A DNA stretch of 64,000 nucleotides from Sphingomonadales bacterium. GTDB taxonomy: Bacteria; Bacteroidota; Bacteroidia; UBA7662. The position numbers and the translations under genes were made by a program. Every line of letters begins with the position of its first letter. The first letter of the stretch is position 1. The DNA is taken from NCBI GenBank assembly GCA_016872215.1, contig VHAX01000009.1, positions 1 to 64,000 of the forward strand, written 5' to 3'. This document shows positions 8,446-17,697 of this stretch, piece after piece. The notes under the pieces are model-generated. The model did no database searches. It saw only the letters and a program-made list of their open reading frames with translations, and was not told the origin of the DNA.

Positions 8446-9642
8446 ATGACGAAACTCTCCCAAAAAATTCTTGAACTGCGTGATTCGGAAACCCTTGCAA
8501 TGGCCGCGCGCAGTCGGAATTTGGCCGCACAAGGCTTTTCCGTGATTAATTTGAGTCTCGGTGAGCCCGATTTTCCGACACCCCTACATATACAGGAGGC
8601 GGCCCATGAGGCCATCCGAAATAACTTCACCTTCTATACCCCGGTTGCGGGTTATGCGGATACACGACAGGCGATTGTCGACAAATTGCGGCGCGACAAC
8701 CACCTTGAATATAAACAGGAACAAATTGTATGCAGTACGGGCGCCAAACAATCGATCATCAATTTATTGTTATGCATATTGAATCCGGGTGATGAGGTGC
8801 TGCTCCCGGCGCCGTATTGGGTGAGCTACCTGAGTATGATCAAATGGGCCTCGGGCACTCCTGTTGTGCTGCCCAGCGGGGTAGATCAGTCATATAAGGT
8901 GCCCCCGGAGCAGATTGAGGCAGGCATCACACCTAAAACGCGTGCATTTTTATTTTCATCGCCCTGCAACCCTACCGGCAGTGTTTATACGGCCTCTGAG
9001 CTCGAGGCCATGGCACGTGTTTTCAGAAAATACCCTGATATCGTGGTCATTTCCGACGAAATCTATGAATACATCAATTTCCTTCCGCAACACGACAGCA
9101 TTTTGCAGTGCTCAGGCATGCAAGAGCGCTCCGTATTGATTAATGGGCTGTCGAAAGGATTTTCCATGACCGGTTGGCGCTTCGGTTATCTAGCTGCCAG
9201 CCAGGAAATCGCTACATCCTGCACCAAACTGCAGGGACAATTCACCAGCGCCACCTGCAGCATCACCCAAAGGGCAGCCATCGCCGCGCTCACCGGAAGC
9301 CTGTCACCCACCCATGCCATGCGCGATGCATTTCGCAAGCGCCGCGATTTGGCCTTGGACAGCCTGCTTTCCATAGAAGGAATTCGTTGCAATCGTCCGG
9401 ACGGCGCTTTTTATTTGTTTCCAGACATCTCGCACTATCTGGGTCGTACTTTCAACGGGCAACCCATACGGAACTCCAGTGCTCTTTGCGATTATCTTTT
9501 GAACGAGGCACATGTGGCTCTGGTGGCGGGTGATGCATTTGGAGCGCCTGGATGTCTCAGGATTTCGTATGCCGCCAGTGAGGTTCGCATTCGTGAGGCC
9601 ATCGAGCGAATGGCCCGTGCCCTTTCTGCCCTTGAAACATGA
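8446..9642 (+). CDS. Class I/II PLP-dependent aminotransferase (aspartate aminotransferase-like)
   Basis: A 398-residue fold-type I enzyme that transfers amino groups between an amino acid and a 2-oxo acid. The Schiff-base lysine is Lys237 in SKGFSMTGWR. The cofactor-contacting segments SSPCNPTG (171-178) and ISDEIYE (202-208) are present, and ARG-like substrate contacts occur near the C-terminus (CLRISYA). The combination resembles the aspartate aminotransferase Ib subgroup, but substrate choice cannot be fixed from sequence. The last four bases overlap the start of the heptose kinase gene (ATGA), so both belong to one transcript. Confidence 0.92.
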   Translation: MTKLSQKILELRDSETLAMAARSRNLAAQGFSVINLSLGEPDFPTPLHIQEAAHEAIRNNFTFYTPVAGYADTRQAIVDKLRRDNHLEYKQEQIVCSTGAKQSIINLLLCILNPGDEVLLPAPYWVSYLSMIKWASGTPVVLPSGVDQSYKVPPEQIEAGITPKTRAFLFSSPCNPTGSVYTASELEAMARVFRKYPDIVVISDEIYEYINFLPQHDSILQCSGMQERSVLINGLSKGFSMTGWRFGYLAASQEIATSCTKLQGQFTSATCSITQRAAIAALTGSLSPTHAMRDAFRKRRDLALDSLLSIEGIRCNRPDGAFYLFPDISHYLGRTFNGQPIRNSSALCDYLLNEAHVALVAGDAFGAPGCLRISYAASEVRIREAIERMARALSALET

Positions 9643-10640
9643 GCGCTATCGAACTGGACAAATTTTTTGATCGTTTACCGCGGATCAGACCGCTGGTTTT
9701 GGGCGACGTTATGGTTGACCGCTACTCCTACGTCCGGCATGAACGGATGTCGCCCGAGGCACCTGTTCCGGTATGGGATTTAGTGCACCGCGAGTCGCGC
9801 CTCGGGGGAGCCGGGCACGTTGCCCTGAATCTGAAAACGCTGGGTTGCCAGGTACGGCTGGTGGGCCTGGCAGGTCGTGATGCCGACGCAGTGGTGCTAC
9901 GTTCGCTCATGAATGAACAGGGATTGGATGATCGTTTTGTAACAACGTCTACCACACGCCGAACCACCCTAAAGCACCGCGTCATCGAAAACCAAAGCCA
10001 CCTGGCGCGTCTCGATGAGGAGGATGCACAAGATGTTGATCCGGATGAGGAAGAATTGTTGAAAAGGGCATTGTTGGAGGCCTGCGTGGGAATTGATGTG
10101 CTCATTTTGCAGGACTACAACAAGGGTGTGCTGAGCAAATCTATCATTCGCTTTGCCCTCGATCTTGCCCGTGAGCGCTCCATTCCTGTGGCTGTAGACC
10201 CAAAAAAACAGAATTTTTTCTCCTTCAAAAATGTGGCGCTGTTCAAGCCCAACCACAGGGAATTGTGCGAAGCCATGAATCGGGTAGTGCCGAAGACAGA
10301 TCTAGTGGTCTTACAAGGCTTGATGCGGGAATGTCTTGAACGGATCAATGCTGAATCGATGCTGCTGACCTTGTCGGAGGAAGGCATTTTATTCGATCAA
10401 GGCACCCTTAAAGGGCACATACCCGCGCAAACAGTGGAGATCGCAGATGTTTCAGGTGCCGGAGACACGGTGATTGCGGTTGCGGCCAGTGCCATTGCCG
10501 CGCAATTACCCATTGAAACAGTGGCCGCCTTGTCGAACCTGGCCGGCGGCTTGGCCTGCACCCAACCCGGAGTTTGTCCGGTTACCCTCCAGTCTCTTCG
10601 TTCCGCTGCCAAAACGATAGCTACACCCGTCATCACATGA
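9639..10640 (+). CDS. rfaE1: D-glycero-beta-D-manno-heptose-7-phosphate kinase domain protein (RfaE1-type)
   Basis: A 333-residue PfkB-family sugar kinase. The N-terminal RPLVLGDVMVDRY and the SPEAPVPV and GGAGHVALNL segments are characteristic of the HldE/RfaE kinase half, which phosphorylates heptose-7-phosphate at C1 for LPS inner-core heptose. The catalytic GAGD motif is at 273-276 with the expected preceding DVS. The nucleotidyltransferase half found in fused HldE proteins is absent, so the adenylyl transfer step must be encoded elsewhere. Its overlap with the aminotransferase gene indicates co-translation. Other PfkB sugar kinases are a less likely alternative. Confidence 0.88.
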   Translation: MSAIELDKFFDRLPRIRPLVLGDVMVDRYSYVRHERMSPEAPVPVWDLVHRESRLGGAGHVALNLKTLGCQVRLVGLAGRDADAVVLRSLMNEQGLDDRFVTTSTTRRTTLKHRVIENQSHLARLDEEDAQDVDPDEEELLKRALLEACVGIDVLILQDYNKGVLSKSIIRFALDLARERSIPVAVDPKKQNFFSFKNVALFKPNHRELCEAMNRVVPKTDLVVLQGLMRECLERINAESMLLTLSEEGILFDQGTLKGHIPAQTVEIADVSGAGDTVIAVAASAIAAQLPIETVAALSNLAGGLACTQPGVCPVTLQSLRSAAKTIATPVIT

Positions 10641-10686
10641 TTATCTGCATCCCCTTCGATTATATGCGCTCTCTTCCCCCAACCTT

Positions 10687-12498
10687 ATGAACCAGCAAGG
10701 GACTCGGCAACTTATTCGCCTTAGGATTTTCCGCTATTCAGAGCCAATCCTTCGGAGTTTGACCGGACTCCGGGTATTGGCCAGCCTTATTTCGTTGTTT
10801 CTCGTTGTATTCTATTACGGATTTCCACATTCACCGACGGGGGCAGCCACCTTGATTTTTCTGACCCAGTCGATGTTTGGATTTTTCGTTTTCAGTTATC
10901 TAATCAGGGCGTTTTTTTCTATGCACGCCTGGCGCTATATCAAAGAAACGATGTTTGAAGCCATCGTAATCGGAATGTTGTTGCTCGACGTGGCGGGACT
11001 TGTGGCCGGGTATCCGTTTATTCAGAATTTGCTCATGGCTTTGGAGCTCGAAAACCTGTTGCCGGCCTATACTTTTTTTGTACAAATGTATCTGATGGTG
11101 ATTGTTCTGATGGAGTCGACCCGACTGGGGTCGGATGTACTCACCTTCAAACTGAAACCGGCAACGACATTCCTTGCCTCATTTGCTATTCTCATCTTGG
11201 GCGGCACACTTTTGCTTATGATGCCCGAAATGGGGGCTGGGGGCAAGCCCGCTACTTTTATGCAAGCCCTATTTACTTCTGTGAGTGCATCGTGCATTAC
11301 GGGCTTATCGACAGTCGATATTGGAATCCATTTCAGTGTGCGCGGTCAAGTAGTAATCCTGATGCTGATTCAGATTGGGGGACTGGGAATCCTGACGTTT
11401 GCTACCTTTTTCGCGCTGTTTCTCAAAAAAGGCATTGGGATAAATCAGCAGGCCATGATCCGCGACTTTATGTCGGAGGACAACCTTTTCGATGCCAAAA
11501 GTATGCTCGGGCGCATCATTTTCTTCACCTTTTTTATTGAAGCGGCTGCTGCCATTGGTCTGTATATTTTATGGGATGCTAGGGCCCCATTTTATCATGA
11601 ACCGGTGGAAAAAGCGTTTCAGTCACTATTTCACAGCATATCCGCCTTTTGTAATGCCGGCTTCTCCACGATACCTCAAGGCTTGTACCAAAACTGGTTG
11701 AGAGATCGCCTGTCGATTCATATGCTTTTGGCCGCAACCATTTTTTTGGGCAGTCTCGGCTTTCCAGCGCTAAAAGACATCTTTGGATTGCGCAATATGC
11801 GTCAGAGAATACAAACCCCTTGGAAGCCATGGAAGTTGTCGACCCGAATCGCTTTCTTTTCATCGGTTGCCCTGATTATTTTTGGTGCATTGGTATTCTT
11901 CCTATTGGAGCGAAGCGGGGTGTTGACAGGCCTCAATGGCCCCAATAAATGGGCTCATGCCATTTTTCAATCGGTTACACCCCGCACAGCTGGCTTCAAC
12001 ACGGTCGACACGGGGGCCCTCGCCGCTCCTACAGTCATTCTAGTCATTTTTCTTATGTTTATCGGAGGGTCCTCTGGATCCACTGCAGGAGGTATCAAGA
12101 CGTCCACTTTTATGGTGATTCTATTGGCCATTAGTGCCACAGTACGGGGCAAAAACAGTCTTGAACTCAGCGGGCGAAGCATTTCGTTCGATCTACTGAA
12201 CAAAGCCTATACGATTTTCGTATTTTCCTCCTCCTTTATTCTCATATCGGTGTTCTTTCTGGTATGGTTCGAACCAGCCATACCCGTTTTGGATCTGGTT
12301 TTTGAGGAGGTCTCTGCATTTTGTACGGTGGGACTCACGAGGGGGATTACCCCCGGCCTTGGCGTACCAGCTCAGATCGTGCTGATGCTCTCCATGTTTA
12401 TTGGCCGGGTCGGTACCCTAACGCTGGCCTTTTCACTGGCTTCACGCTCAGCCTCTACCGCATATCGCTACCCGCGCTCGCATATTTTGGTGGGGTAA
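10687..12498 (+). CDS. TrkH/KtrB-type potassium uptake membrane subunit
   Basis: A 603-residue polytopic inner-membrane protein. The four selectivity-filter loops of the TrkH/KtrB superfamily are visible in order: SASCITGLST, SAFCNAGFST, TPRTAGFNT and SAFCTVGLT. About 130 residues with several additional membrane segments precede the first repeat, making the protein longer than enterobacterial TrkH. Such uptake channels normally need a cytosolic nucleotide-binding TrkA/KtrA partner, and none is adjacent. It begins 46 bases after the heptose kinase gene and could be read from the same transcript. Its stop lies four bases from the stop of the convergent permease gene. Confidence 0.92.
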   Translation: MNQQGTRQLIRLRIFRYSEPILRSLTGLRVLASLISLFLVVFYYGFPHSPTGAATLIFLTQSMFGFFVFSYLIRAFFSMHAWRYIKETMFEAIVIGMLLLDVAGLVAGYPFIQNLLMALELENLLPAYTFFVQMYLMVIVLMESTRLGSDVLTFKLKPATTFLASFAILILGGTLLLMMPEMGAGGKPATFMQALFTSVSASCITGLSTVDIGIHFSVRGQVVILMLIQIGGLGILTFATFFALFLKKGIGINQQAMIRDFMSEDNLFDAKSMLGRIIFFTFFIEAAAAIGLYILWDARAPFYHEPVEKAFQSLFHSISAFCNAGFSTIPQGLYQNWLRDRLSIHMLLAATIFLGSLGFPALKDIFGLRNMRQRIQTPWKPWKLSTRIAFFSSVALIIFGALVFFLLERSGVLTGLNGPNKWAHAIFQSVTPRTAGFNTVDTGALAAPTVILVIFLMFIGGSSGSTAGGIKTSTFMVILLAISATVRGKNSLELSGRSISFDLLNKAYTIFVFSSSFILISVFFLVWFEPAIPVLDLVFEEVSAFCTVGLTRGITPGLGVPAQIVLMLSMFIGRVGTLTLAFSLASRSASTAYRYPRSHILVG

Positions 12499-12502
12499 TT
12501 CA

Positions 12503-13810
12503 TTACCCCATACGGATGGCCTCGACCGGATCGAGACGGGCGGCCCGAAGCGCAGGTAGCAGTCCAGCCGCTATCCCAATTATAGTTGAAACAACCAGGG
12601 CAAGCACCACGTTGTCGAATGTGAGGCTGAGTTCTTCTTCCATCAACATGGCGGCCAGGCGTGCCATTATTTCAACCAAAATTACACCCAGAAATCCGCC
12701 CAATAGGCTCAAAATCATCGATTCAACCAGGAACTGCCACATGATAAAACCGTTGCGGGCACCCATTGCTTTTTGAATTCCGATCTGTCCGATTCGCTCG
12801 AATACGGAAACGAACATGATGTTGGCGATGCCAAAACCGCCTACCAGCATCGAAAATCCGCCGATCAGCCATCCAATCAAGCGCATGCTGGCGAAAAGCA
12901 TATCGAGTTGATTGGCCAAAAAAGAAACCTGGTTGATGGCAAAGTTGTCTTCCTGTGTCGGTTTTAGGCGGCGGAATGCCCTGAGATGGCTCCGCAATTC
13001 AGCCTTTAACTCGGCCACGGGTATACCTTCAACCGGACCGGCCAAAATCAGTGGGTTCACTTCATCAAGGCTGCCCCCATTCACCCGCCGAACTAGGTTG
13101 AGCGGTACCAGAAACTCCTCATCGAGACTAGTGCCCAAAGCGTTATTGCCTTCCGCTGACAGCACCCCAACCACCTTGAGTTGCTGACCCATCACCTTCA
13201 CCTGTTTTCCTACCGCATCACCATCGGGAAACAACTCACCCGCCGCCCGCGCACCCAGAACAAGCGACCTACTACCCCTATCCAGCTCACTGCTGTGAAA
13301 GTATCGTCCGACTTCCAATTCAAATGCCCGAAGAAGGTGGTATTCCGATGCAACTGCCCGCACCGAGGCAGCATTCATGCCTAATTCACCAACCGTTGCC
13401 GTTCCCCCATCCAAATTATAGGTCATGGTGACAGCCCGAGCCGATCGGGTACGCTCCCGCAGCCACTCCATCTCCCGAAATTGTGCAGAAGGACGATTCA
13501 TGTACTTCCACCAAGGGTAATCACCACCAAACTCCCATGGCCATTTCTCGATATAAACCACATCATCCCCCAAATTGGCGAGACTGGAGCGGATTTTTCG
13601 GTTCCAGGAGTCTACAAAAGTGAAAACCGATATAACGGCAAAAATGCCAATGGTTATGCCCAAAAGCGATAAAAATGTGCGCAATCTGTTGCTCCAGAGG
13701 GCATGTAAGGCAAATCGAATACCCTCTCTGGTCAGGTGCAGAATCAATGTAAAAGAACCCAAAAATGTTTTAGCCAAGATTGCGATTTTAATGAATACAA
13801 ACCTAATCAA
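12503..13810 (-). CDS. MacB-type ABC transporter permease
   Basis: A roughly 400-435-residue inner-membrane protein of the FtsX/MacB class. One N-terminal membrane helix (LRTFLSLLGITIGIFAVISV) is followed by a large periplasmic domain containing the WPWEFG and DYPWWKYMNRP segments. Three C-terminal helices of the FtsX domain come last, ending in the usual ALRAARLDPVEAIRMG. These proteins pair with a LolD/MacB ATPase and move lipoproteins, peptides or drugs, or act as mechanotransmitters. The N-terminus is uncertain because no ATG occurs before the first helix. TTG codons at 13810, and further in near 13747, are the candidates. The ATPase at 15925 could be its partner. Confidence 0.88.
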   Translation of the reverse strand: MIRFVFIKIAILAKTFLGSFTLILHLTREGIRFALHALWSNRLRTFLSLLGITIGIFAVISVFTFVDSWNRKIRSSLANLGDDVVYIEKWPWEFGGDYPWWKYMNRPSAQFREMEWLRERTRSARAVTMTYNLDGGTATVGELGMNAASVRAVASEYHLLRAFELEVGRYFHSSELDRGSRSLVLGARAAGELFPDGDAVGKQVKVMGQQLKVVGVLSAEGNNALGTSLDEEFLVPLNLVRRVNGGSLDEVNPLILAGPVEGIPVAELKAELRSHLRAFRRLKPTQEDNFAINQVSFLANQLDMLFASMRLIGWLIGGFSMLVGGFGIANIMFVSVFERIGQIGIQKAMGARNGFIMWQFLVESMILSLLGGFLGVILVEIMARLAAMLMEEELSLTFDNVVLALVVSTIIGIAAGLLPALRAARLDPVEAIRMG

Positions 13811-13902
13811 AATGAGCCGGATGATGAATGATTGATTTTACTCTATATTCGCACCCCGTAATACGTGACTTTCCATTTTTTTTTGTTCTTTTTACTTTTT
13901 GT

Positions 13903-14952
13903 ATGAAATTATCTGAGTTTCGGTTCGATTTACCACCCAGTTTAATTGCCTCTCGCCCCTTACCCATCCGGGATGAGTCAAGGCTGATGGTCATAAACCG
14001 TGGCACAGGAACGATTGAACACAAAATATTCAAAGATATTCTGCATATTTTTTCCGAGGGAGATGTGCTCGTTCTCAACAACACTCAGGTTTTTCCTGCC
14101 CGAATGTATGGCAATAAGGAACGTACGGGCGCTGTGATTGAGGTTTTCTTACTCAGGGAACTGAATGCGGAACTTAGACTTTGGGATGTTTTGGTAGATC
14201 CGGCGCGCAAAATCCGGGTTGGGAATAAACTGTACTTCGGGGAGGACGAGTCGCTCGTGGCTGAGGTCATCGACAACACGACATCCCGGGGCCGCACGAT
14301 TCGTTTTTTGTTTGACGGCACCCACGAGGAGCTGACCCAAACGCTAAATACTATGGGTGAAACGCCTATTCCGCATTTACTGGGTCGGCAAGCGGATGAT
14401 GACGATCGGGTGCGCTTTCAAACGGTATTTGCCTCACGCATCGGTGCGGTGGCTGCACCATCGGCCGGACTTCATTTTAGTCGCGAACTCATGAAGCGTT
14501 TGGTATTAAAAGGAGTTGACCTTGCAGAAATTACTCTGCATGTTGGATTGAGTTCCTTCCGTCAAGTGGAAGTAGAGGACCTAACCAAACACAAATCGGA
14601 AAGTGAATATTTTGAAATCTCAGATGAAGCATGCGATCTGGTGAATGGGGCTATAGGTCGACAAAAAATGGTTTGCGCTGTGGGTACCACCTCCATGCGG
14701 ACACTGGAGTCGGCTGTATCGGCCCAACAGACCTTAAAACCTCTGAGTGGGTGGACGGATCGATTTATTTTCCCTCCCTACCACTTCAACATTGCCCGTT
14801 CTATGATTACTAATTTCCATCTTCCGGAGTCGATCATGCTGATGATGGCGAGTGCTTTTGCAGGTACTGAGTTCCTTCGTGAAGCCTATGCAGTGGCGAT
14901 AAAGGAAAAATACAGATTCTACACCTACGGAGATGCCATGCTGATTTTATAA
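13903..14952 (+). CDS. queA: tRNA preQ1(34) S-adenosylmethionine ribosyltransferase-isomerase
   Basis: Transfers and isomerises the ribosyl part of S-adenosylmethionine onto preQ1 at tRNA position 34, giving epoxyqueuosine. The start at ATG 13903 gives [16 protein letters not shown], the classical QueA N-terminus. The open frame extends 75 bases further upstream, but that part is a phenylalanine-rich non-family sequence. Conserved segments include [23 protein letters not shown]-like ([10 protein letters not shown]), [29 protein letters not shown] and the C-terminal TNFHLPES. The deduced 349 residues match the family length. It is transcribed divergently from the ABC permease. No other queuosine gene lies in the window. 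Confidence 0.95.
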   Translation: MKLSEFRFDLPPSLIASRPLPIRDESRLMVINRGTGTIEHKIFKDILHIFSEGDVLVLNNTQVFPARMYGNKERTGAVIEVFLLRELNAELRLWDVLVDPARKIRVGNKLYFGEDESLVAEVIDNTTSRGRTIRFLFDGTHEELTQTLNTMGETPIPHLLGRQADDDDRVRFQTVFASRIGAVAAPSAGLHFSRELMKRLVLKGVDLAEITLHVGLSSFRQVEVEDLTKHKSESEYFEISDEACDLVNGAIGRQKMVCAVGTTSMRTLESAVSAQQTLKPLSGWTDRFIFPPYHFNIARSMITNFHLPESIMLMMASAFAGTEFLREAYAVAIKEKYRFYTYGDAMLIL

Positions 14953-15060
14953 GAATTAAATCGCTCCCAAAAACTCCTGTTCGAACGGAAAAATGAATTT
15001 TTCTGCGGAATCTTTTCTCCAGGCGGATGACCAAGAAGAGTTATCCAAATGTCCTTTAAT

Positions 15061-15282
15061 CTAATATTCGTCTTCGTTAAAGAAGAAATCATCCTTTGTA
15101 GGATAATCGGGCCAGATTTCCTCAATAGTTTCATAGGGCTCGCCGTCGTCCTCCAATTCCTGCAGATTCTCTATTACTTCCAGCGGGGCACCGGAACGAA
15201 TTGCATAATCAATTAGCTCCTCTTTGGTGGCAGGCCATGGGGCATCCTCGAGATGCGAGGCCAATTCTAGTGTCCAATACAT
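15061..15282 (-). CDS. DUF2795 family small protein
   Basis: A 73-residue acidic cytosolic protein. The core sequence around LASHLEDAPWPATKEEL, followed by DYAIRSGAP and VIENLQELED, matches the DUF2795 family found in Bacteroidota and other phyla. Its function is not known. ATG at 15282 is chosen because the family begins with the tyrosine-tryptophan-threonine stretch directly after it, and because a promoter box sits just upstream. The tail is rich in aspartate, glutamate and phenylalanine. Confidence 0.8.
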   Translation of the reverse strand: MYWTLELASHLEDAPWPATKEELIDYAIRSGAPLEVIENLQELEDDGEPYETIEEIWPDYPTKDDFFFNEDEY

Positions 15283-15298
15283 GGCTTCAATTTTTCTG

Positions 15299-15328
15299 CA
15301 AAGGTAAAATCTATTTTTAAACAACAAA
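15299..15328 (-). promoter_or_regulatory. Promoter of the DUF2795 gene
   Basis: On the minus strand TACCTTTG (15299-15306) fits TAnnTTTG and TTTG (15325-15328) lies 18 bases upstream. Both elements match the Bacteroidota consensus. The start codon follows 16 bases downstream. Confidence 0.65.
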
Positions 15329-15342
15329 TAGGAATTAGGCTC

Positions 15343-15888
15343 CTATTTGGATGGACGCCAGGCTTGCTCTTTGGCTCCTGCCGAGTGCATAAGAAAACGC
15401 GCTAGCGTGAACAGGTAGTCCGACAAGCGATTCAGATATCGGAGCAACCCGGGTGAAACCGCTTCATCCACTGAAAGGGCAACCAGCAAACGTTCAGCAC
15501 GGCGACAAACGCAACGACATAGATGGGCGGTTGCGGAAGACGGGGTGCCCCCAGGCAAGATAAAATTCATGAGAGGAGGAAGCACAGCATCCATTAGGTC
15601 GATTTCCTTCTCTATTTTCAGTTCCGCCTGTTCGGACCAAACAGGCAGATTATGCCTGACCTCCTCGGTTGCTGCCAGGTGTGATCCCATCAAAAACAAA
15701 TCCTGCTGGATGGCATTCAAAAAATGGGCGCAATTGTCTGGTATTCCCTCAGCGGTCAATTTACCTAGCCAGCTATTGAGTTCATCTACTGTTCCATATA
15801 CTTCAATGCGCAGGTGCGATTTGGGAAGTCGGCGACCTCCATATAAGGAGGTTTGTCCACCATCCCCCCCTTTTGTGTATATCTTCAT
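15343..15888 (-). CDS. Cob(I)yrinic acid a,c-diamide adenosyltransferase (PduO type)
   Basis: Transfers the adenosyl group of ATP to cob(I)alamin to make coenzyme B12. The N-terminus KIYTKGGDGGQTSLYGGRR is the ATP-binding signature of PduO-type enzymes. The VYGTVDELNSW segment, and the C-terminal ATP-contacting CRRAERLL and YLNRLSDYLF segments, are present. Translation from ATG 15888, which follows an AAAGAG stretch, gives 181 residues, the normal size. An upstream in-frame ATG at 15924 would add 12 non-conserved residues. The gene lies directly downstream of the ABC ATPase gene on the same strand. No cobalamin riboswitch or synthesis gene was seen nearby. Confidence 0.93.
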   Translation of the reverse strand: MKIYTKGGDGGQTSLYGGRRLPKSHLRIEVYGTVDELNSWLGKLTAEGIPDNCAHFLNAIQQDLFLMGSHLAATEEVRHNLPVWSEQAELKIEKEIDLMDAVLPPLMNFILPGGTPSSATAHLCRCVCRRAERLLVALSVDEAVSPGLLRYLNRLSDYLFTLARFLMHSAGAKEQAWRPSK

Positions 15889-15924
15889 AGCTCTTTTACC
15901 TAATTCAACCCGGCATATACCCAA

Positions 15925-16659
15925 TTATGCTTGGGCTCCGGCATCAATTTGGGTCGATTGATACCCGAATGGCATAGTTTCCACCTGATCCGACTCAATA
16001 TTTCCGTCCCTAAGTCGCACAATTCTGTGCGCGTAACGGGCAATTTCTTCCTCATGTGTAACCAGAACAATCGTATTTCCCTGGGCGTGAATGTCGGAAA
16101 ACAACCCCATGATATCGATTGACGTTTTGGTGTCGAGGTTACCTGTGGGCTCATCGGCGAGCAGAATGGATGGACGGTTGACCAGAGCCCTGGCTAACGC
16201 AACCCTTTGACGCTGACCGCCCGACAACTCATTCGGTTTGTGCCTCATCCGGGAGGCGAGTCCGACCCGATCCAGTACTTCTGCCGCCCTTTCGAGTCGT
16301 TCTGTGCGGGATACACCAGCGTAAACCAAAGGCATGGCCACATTTTCGAGGGCCGAGAGTCGGGGCAGTAGGTTAAATGTCTGAAACACGAAGCCGATTT
16401 CCCGGTTGCGCACTTCAGCCAACTGCCGGTCGTTCATACGGCTTACTTCTTGTCCACTCAAAAAATACGCGCCCCTGGTGGGGGAATCCAAACAACCGAT
16501 GAGGTTCATGAGGGTCGACTTGCCCGATCCGGAGGGCCCCATGAGCGCTACATATTCGCCACGGGCAATGTTAAGTGTGATAGAACTCAAGGCGTGAATG
16601 TGTTCCTGGCCCATGACGTATGATCTTCCAATTCCACGAAGGTCGATGACAGTTTTCAT
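15925..16659 (-). CDS. ABC transporter ATP-binding protein (MacB/LolD class)
   Basis: A 244-residue cytosolic ATPase. Walker A is GPSGSGKST (41-49), the Q-loop is [11 protein letters not shown], the signature LSGGQ is at 145-149, Walker B is ILLADE (165-170), and the H-loop is LVTHEEE. The [16 protein letters not shown] and ADEPTGNLD segments are typical of the LolD/MacB branch that works with FtsX-fold permeases. The only such permease in the window is at 12503-13810, more than two kilobases away. Its start overlaps the end of gatC by four bases, so it is translated with gatC. The cargo cannot be predicted. Confidence 0.92.
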   Translation of the reverse strand: MKTVIDLRGIGRSYVMGQEHIHALSSITLNIARGEYVALMGPSGSGKSTLMNLIGCLDSPTRGAYFLSGQEVSRMNDRQLAEVRNREIGFVFQTFNLLPRLSALENVAMPLVYAGVSRTERLERAAEVLDRVGLASRMRHKPNELSGGQRQRVALARALVNRPSILLADEPTGNLDTKTSIDIMGLFSDIHAQGNTIVLVTHEEEIARYAHRIVRLRDGNIESDQVETMPFGYQSTQIDAGAQA

Positions 16660-16955
16660 TCACGCTGATCGATTACTTTGGCCACACGGAAATAATCGCT
16701 ATCGCAGCGAGGGGCATTCTTCAAGGCCTCCTCATGGCTGATTTCCTGTCTCACCTGATCGTCACGCAGACGGCCCGGATCCTCGTTCATATAGACCAAA
16801 GGCTCAATACCGGTAATGTCTAGCTCGTCGAGCATGGCAGCATATTCGAGGAAACGATTCATATCATGGAGCATTTCCGCTTCCGCTTGGGGATCAAAAT
16901 CAAGTCGCGCCAAGTGGGCTACTCGTCGGATGGTTTCGCTGTCGATGTTCATCAT
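16656..16955 (-). CDS. gatC: Asp-tRNA(Asn)/Glu-tRNA(Gln) amidotransferase subunit C
   Basis: The small subunit that holds GatA and GatB together in the complex converting Glu-tRNA(Gln) and Asp-tRNA(Asn) to the amidated forms. The 99 residues show the family pattern: [17 protein letters not shown] at the N-terminus, a helix ending in [18 protein letters not shown], and a C-terminal [13 protein letters not shown]. gatA and gatB are not in this window. The start (ATG 16955 or 16952) lies 50 to 56 bases inside the 3' end of plsC, an unusually long overlap. Its own 3' end overlaps the ABC ATPase start by four bases. Confidence 0.93.
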   Translation of the reverse strand: MMNIDSETIRRVAHLARLDFDPQAEAEMLHDMNRFLEYAAMLDELDITGIEPLVYMNEDPGRLRDDQVRQEISHEEALKNAPRCDSDYFRVAKVIDQRE

Positions 16956-17691
16956 GCTGCTTAATGGATTGAATTATGATGTTTCGGGTGACTTCAGCAA
17001 GTTTTTTTTCATTGAAATCGTAGTCGGCCGGGTAGAGTGCGGGGTGACAAACCACGCGACACCGACCCCAACGATAGCGGGGCCAAGCCTCGTCGCTCAT
17101 TACCCACCAGGAATTGTGCAAAGATACCGGAATTATAGGTACGTTGGCGTTGATGGCTGCACGGAATGCCCCCATCCGAAAAGCCTTGGGTAGAGGCGGA
17201 TTGGGTAAAATACCGCCCTCCGGAAACACCACCAGGCTGTCGCCCTTTTTAAGCCACTGACAGGCCTTCACGAAGGCCTCGTGCGATCCTAATTTTCTTT
17301 CGCGTGGTACAGGTATGTCGATCGTTTTGAAAAAAAGACGAAAGACTGGAATAAAGAGCAACTCAACCTTGGCCATAAAATGATAATGGTCATTGGCCGC
17401 GAGTGCCATCAGCGGAATATCGATGTAGGAATGGTGGTTGGCGCAGAACACGCAGGGGCCGCTCACCTGGCTACCCGGCAAGCGTTCGAGCGTCCACCCG
17501 ACACCGGTAAACCCAAACAATAGTCGCGCCCAGGTACGACGCAAGCGGTTAACAGATGGGTAGCCCTTGGATGAACGAAGCAGAATCCAATAAGCGGGAT
17601 ATTGAATGAAAAAAATAAGGCAGAAAATCAGAAGAAACCAAAAAGCCCCCAGTCTACCTACCCAATAGCTGATCCCGCCCGTTTCTTTCAT
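16900..17691 (-). CDS. plsC: 1-acyl-sn-glycerol-3-phosphate acyltransferase
   Basis: Acylates lysophosphatidic acid to phosphatidic acid at the inner membrane. A strong N-terminal membrane helix (residues about 13-40) is followed by the catalytic HHSYID segment (H-X4-D), the VPRERK motif, and the substrate-binding VFPEGG motif. ATG 17691 is preferred over the longer open frame because it places the helix normally and sits just after a promoter box. The deduced length is 263 residues. The last 18 residues are basic, polar and unlike the rest, and they overlap gatC. This suggests the original stop was lost. It is transcribed divergently from trpS. Confidence 0.9.
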   Translation of the reverse strand: MKETGGISYWVGRLGAFWFLLIFCLIFFIQYPAYWILLRSSKGYPSVNRLRRTWARLLFGFTGVGWTLERLPGSQVSGPCVFCANHHSYIDIPLMALAANDHYHFMAKVELLFIPVFRLFFKTIDIPVPRERKLGSHEAFVKACQWLKKGDSLVVFPEGGILPNPPLPKAFRMGAFRAAINANVPIIPVSLHNSWWVMSDEAWPRYRWGRCRVVCHPALYPADYDFNEKKLAEVTRNIIIQSIKQHDEHRQRNHPTSSPLGAT

Positions 17692-17697
17692 AGTCTG

